From contig JAAFJN010000005.1 in the NCBI GenBank assembly GCA_013298845.1, positions 205,961-269,960 of the forward strand: a DNA stretch of 64,000 nucleotides, read 5' to 3'. This DNA is from Chitinophagales bacterium (GTDB lineage: Bacteria; Bacteroidota; Bacteroidia; Chitinophagales; Saprospiraceae). The translations under genes and the position numbers were made by a program. Positions 62,507 to 64,000 of this stretch are shown one piece after another. Numbering within the stretch: the stretch's first letter is position 1; every line of letters starts with the position of its first letter. The notes beneath the pieces were generated by a model. The model was not told the origin of the DNA. It saw nothing but the letters and a program-made list of their open reading frames with translations, and did not search any database.

Positions 62507-63865
62507 ATGGAACGCCCTTACATCTATTACGATTTTACCCTCAGCCTCTGCACCACCTGTTTGAAGCGGGTAGATGCTAAAATTATTTTTGAAGGTAACG
62601 ATGTTTATATGCTCAAACGTTGCCCCGAACATGGCCCCGAAAAAGCCCTAATTGCCACCGATGCCACCTATTACAAAAACATCCGGAATTACGCCAAAAA
62701 AAGCGAAATCCCCCTGCACTTTAACACCAAAACCCATTACGGTTGCCCCTACGATTGTGGCCTTTGTCCCGACCACGAACAGCACTCCTGCCTCACGATT
62801 GTGGAGGTAACCGACCGCTGTAACCTCGCCTGCCCGGTGTGCTACGCCGAATCGGCACCGCACCACGGCCGGCACCGTACCCTGGAGGAAATTGAAACCA
62901 TGTTCGATATTGTGGTGCGCAACGAAGGCCAGCCCGACGTTATTCAAATCAGCGGCGGAGAACCTACCGTGCATCCGCAGTTTTTTGAAATTCTGGACAT
63001 GGCCAAAACCAAACCCGTGCGCCATTTAATGCTCAATACCAACGGAATCAGGATTGCCAAAGACCGCGAATTTGTGCGCAAATTGGCCACGTACATGCCC
63101 GATTTTGAGGTGTATCTGCAATTTGATTCCTTTAAAAAAGATGTTTTGGAAACCTTGCGCGGCGAAGATTTGCGCGAAGTACGAAAAAAAGCCATCGAAC
63201 ACCTCAATGAATTTAATTTGTCCACTACCCTCGTCATTACCCTGCAAAAAGGATTGAATGACGACGAAATTGGCGAAATTATTCAGTACGCACTTCAACA
63301 ACCCGCCGTTCGTGGCGTGACCTTTCAACCCATTCAGGTGGCCGGCCGTATTGAGGATTTTGACCCTAAAAAACACCGGATTACCCTCACCGAGGTGCGG
63401 CAAAAAATCCTGGAACAGGCCCCGCTTTTCTCCGAAGCCGATATTATTCCCGTTCCTTGCAACCCCGATTCACTGGCTATGGCCTACGCCCTCAAAACCC
63501 CGGAAGGCGTATTCCCGCTCACCCGATTCATTAACCCGCAGGACATTCTCGATAACTCCCGGAATACGATTGTTTATGAGCAGGACGAGCGTTTACAGGA
63601 GCACATGATACAATTGTTCAGCACCGGCAACTCCGTCGAATGCGCCTCCGATGAACTGCAATCCGTGATGTGTTGCCTACCTCCGATTGATGCGCCGGGG
63701 CTGGGTTATCAAAATCTATTCCGAATTATCATTATGCGGTTTATGGATGCTTACGATTTTGACGTGCGCGCCATAAAAAAATCGTGCGTACACATTGTAG
63801 GAAAAAATGGGAAGATTATCCCATTTGAAACAATGAACCTGTTGTATAGAAAAGATATGATGTAA
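62507..63865 (+). CDS. Radical SAM protein, tetraether synthase (Tes)-like
   Basis: This 452-residue radical SAM protein has the cluster motif C-x3-C-x2-C in VTDRCNLACPVCYAES (Cys105, 109, 112), with SGGEPTVHPQ and LNTNGIRIAK further on. It has an additional cysteine-rich N terminus (Cys15, 18, 39) and YGCPYDCGLCPDHEQHSC (Cys80-95) directly before the core, plus Cys residues near the C terminus (CASDELQSVMCC). The CGLCPxHxQH-x-C layout is that of the archaeal Tes (MJ0619) family, which joins lipid tails to make membrane-spanning lipids. Homologues in bacteria have been proposed to do similar coupling. The identity is inferred from the motif layout; the substrate is open. Confidence 0.8.
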   Translation: MERPYIYYDFTLSLCTTCLKRVDAKIIFEGNDVYMLKRCPEHGPEKALIATDATYYKNIRNYAKKSEIPLHFNTKTHYGCPYDCGLCPDHEQHSCLTIVEVTDRCNLACPVCYAESAPHHGRHRTLEEIETMFDIVVRNEGQPDVIQISGGEPTVHPQFFEILDMAKTKPVRHLMLNTNGIRIAKDREFVRKLATYMPDFEVYLQFDSFKKDVLETLRGEDLREVRKKAIEHLNEFNLSTTLVITLQKGLNDDEIGEIIQYALQQPAVRGVTFQPIQVAGRIEDFDPKKHRITLTEVRQKILEQAPLFSEADIIPVPCNPDSLAMAYALKTPEGVFPLTRFINPQDILDNSRNTIVYEQDERLQEHMIQLFSTGNSVECASDELQSVMCCLPPIDAPGLGYQNLFRIIIMRFMDAYDFDVRAIKKSCVHIVGKNGKIIPFETMNLLYRKDMM

Positions 63866-63883
63866 TGTTTGGCCGCGGAGCCG

Positions 63884-64000
63884 TTATTTTTTTTCTATAA
63901 TTTCGGCCAAATACCGACTTTGAAACACCAAATTTTTGCACTCGGAGTCGGTCATATGGTACCAGGAACGAAAAGACATCCATACCGAAAAGGTGGTTAT
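63884..64000 (-). CDS. C-terminal end of an unknown protein (partial)
   Basis: The minus strand carries an open frame from the window edge to a TAA at 63884-63886, giving the last 38 residues of a protein (ending in LVFQSRYLAEIIEKK). The stop is 19 bp after the convergent radical SAM gene stop. The piece is too short to assign. It is listed because it is open to the edge and contains no stop, which for this composition suggests a real gene end. Confidence 0.45.
   Translation of the reverse strand: MTTFSVWMSFRSWYHMTDSECKNLVFQSRYLAEIIEKK

Overview
The window comes from a member of the Bacteroidota, most likely a Saprospiria/Chitinophagia-type environmental bacterium. The evidence is a SusC/SusD pair, several secreted proteins with type IX secretion (T9SS) sorting domains (types A and B), an ECF sigma factor next to an anti-sigma/outer-membrane protein, promoter boxes of the Bacteroidota form TAnnTTTG, and a lack of strong Shine-Dalgarno sequences. 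Most genes are ordinary chromosomal housekeeping or envelope genes with GC-rich third positions. A few stretches are visibly AT-richer and carry conflict-type or unknown genes.

Layout. 1-3.4 kb: end of a class-I glutamine amidotransferase gene, then the three-gene proton-translocating transhydrogenase operon (pntAA-pntAB-pntB). 3.4-8.0 kb: an AT-rich insert holding a thioredoxin-fold protein, an Imm11-like immunity candidate, a large exported protein ending in a pretoxin region and an AHH nuclease domain, and a divergent XRE regulator. The insert is bounded by an 86-bp direct repeat of the 3' end of pntB (one mismatch), so it looks like a small toxin island placed behind pntB. An 18-bp perfect palindrome overlaps the -33 box of the toxin promoter. 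8.0-13.2 kb: histone-deacetylase-like hydrolase, thioesterase, a flavin reductase / photolyase-cryptochrome / DUF2256 operon, and an unknown secreted protein. 13.4-21 kb: a GH109-type oxidoreductase-fold protein, then a leftward cluster TauE/SafE permease, TPR-adenylate cyclase, O-antigen-ligase-like protein and gamma-glutamyltransferase. 21.1-23.2 kb: a two-gene AAA ATPase + RloB (TOPRIM-like) cassette resembling ATPase/TOPRIM defence pairs. 23-30 kb: CDF transporter, gatB, a 112-bp heptamer array, two unknown genes, a T9SS protein, and a SUKH-like gene boxed between two near-identical hairpins.

29.8-34.5 kb: susD and susC. 34.8-38.7 kb: a short KdpD-like kinase, KdpE and the Kup potassium transporter (a Kdp-type regulator beside Kup instead of kdpFABC). 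38.7-39.5 kb: Rrf2 regulator and a small membrane protein. 39.7-50.4 kb: ECF sigma factor, anti-sigma/OMP fusion, and four T9SS type-B proteins, three of them close tandem paralogues. 50.4-55.3 kb: PepSY-like lipoprotein, DUF6702 protein, HupE/UreJ-like protein, a degenerate tandem repeat and an M1 metallopeptidase. 55.5-58.7 kb: WD40 protein, purQ and a sensor kinase. 59-64 kb: an unknown lipoprotein, a possible small RNA, a WecA/MraY-like transferase, alkaline phosphatase, a radical SAM protein resembling tetraether synthase (Tes), and the 3' end of an unknown gene.

No rRNA, tRNA, CRISPR array, transposase or integrase was recognised. All functional calls come from reading motifs by eye; no database search was run.
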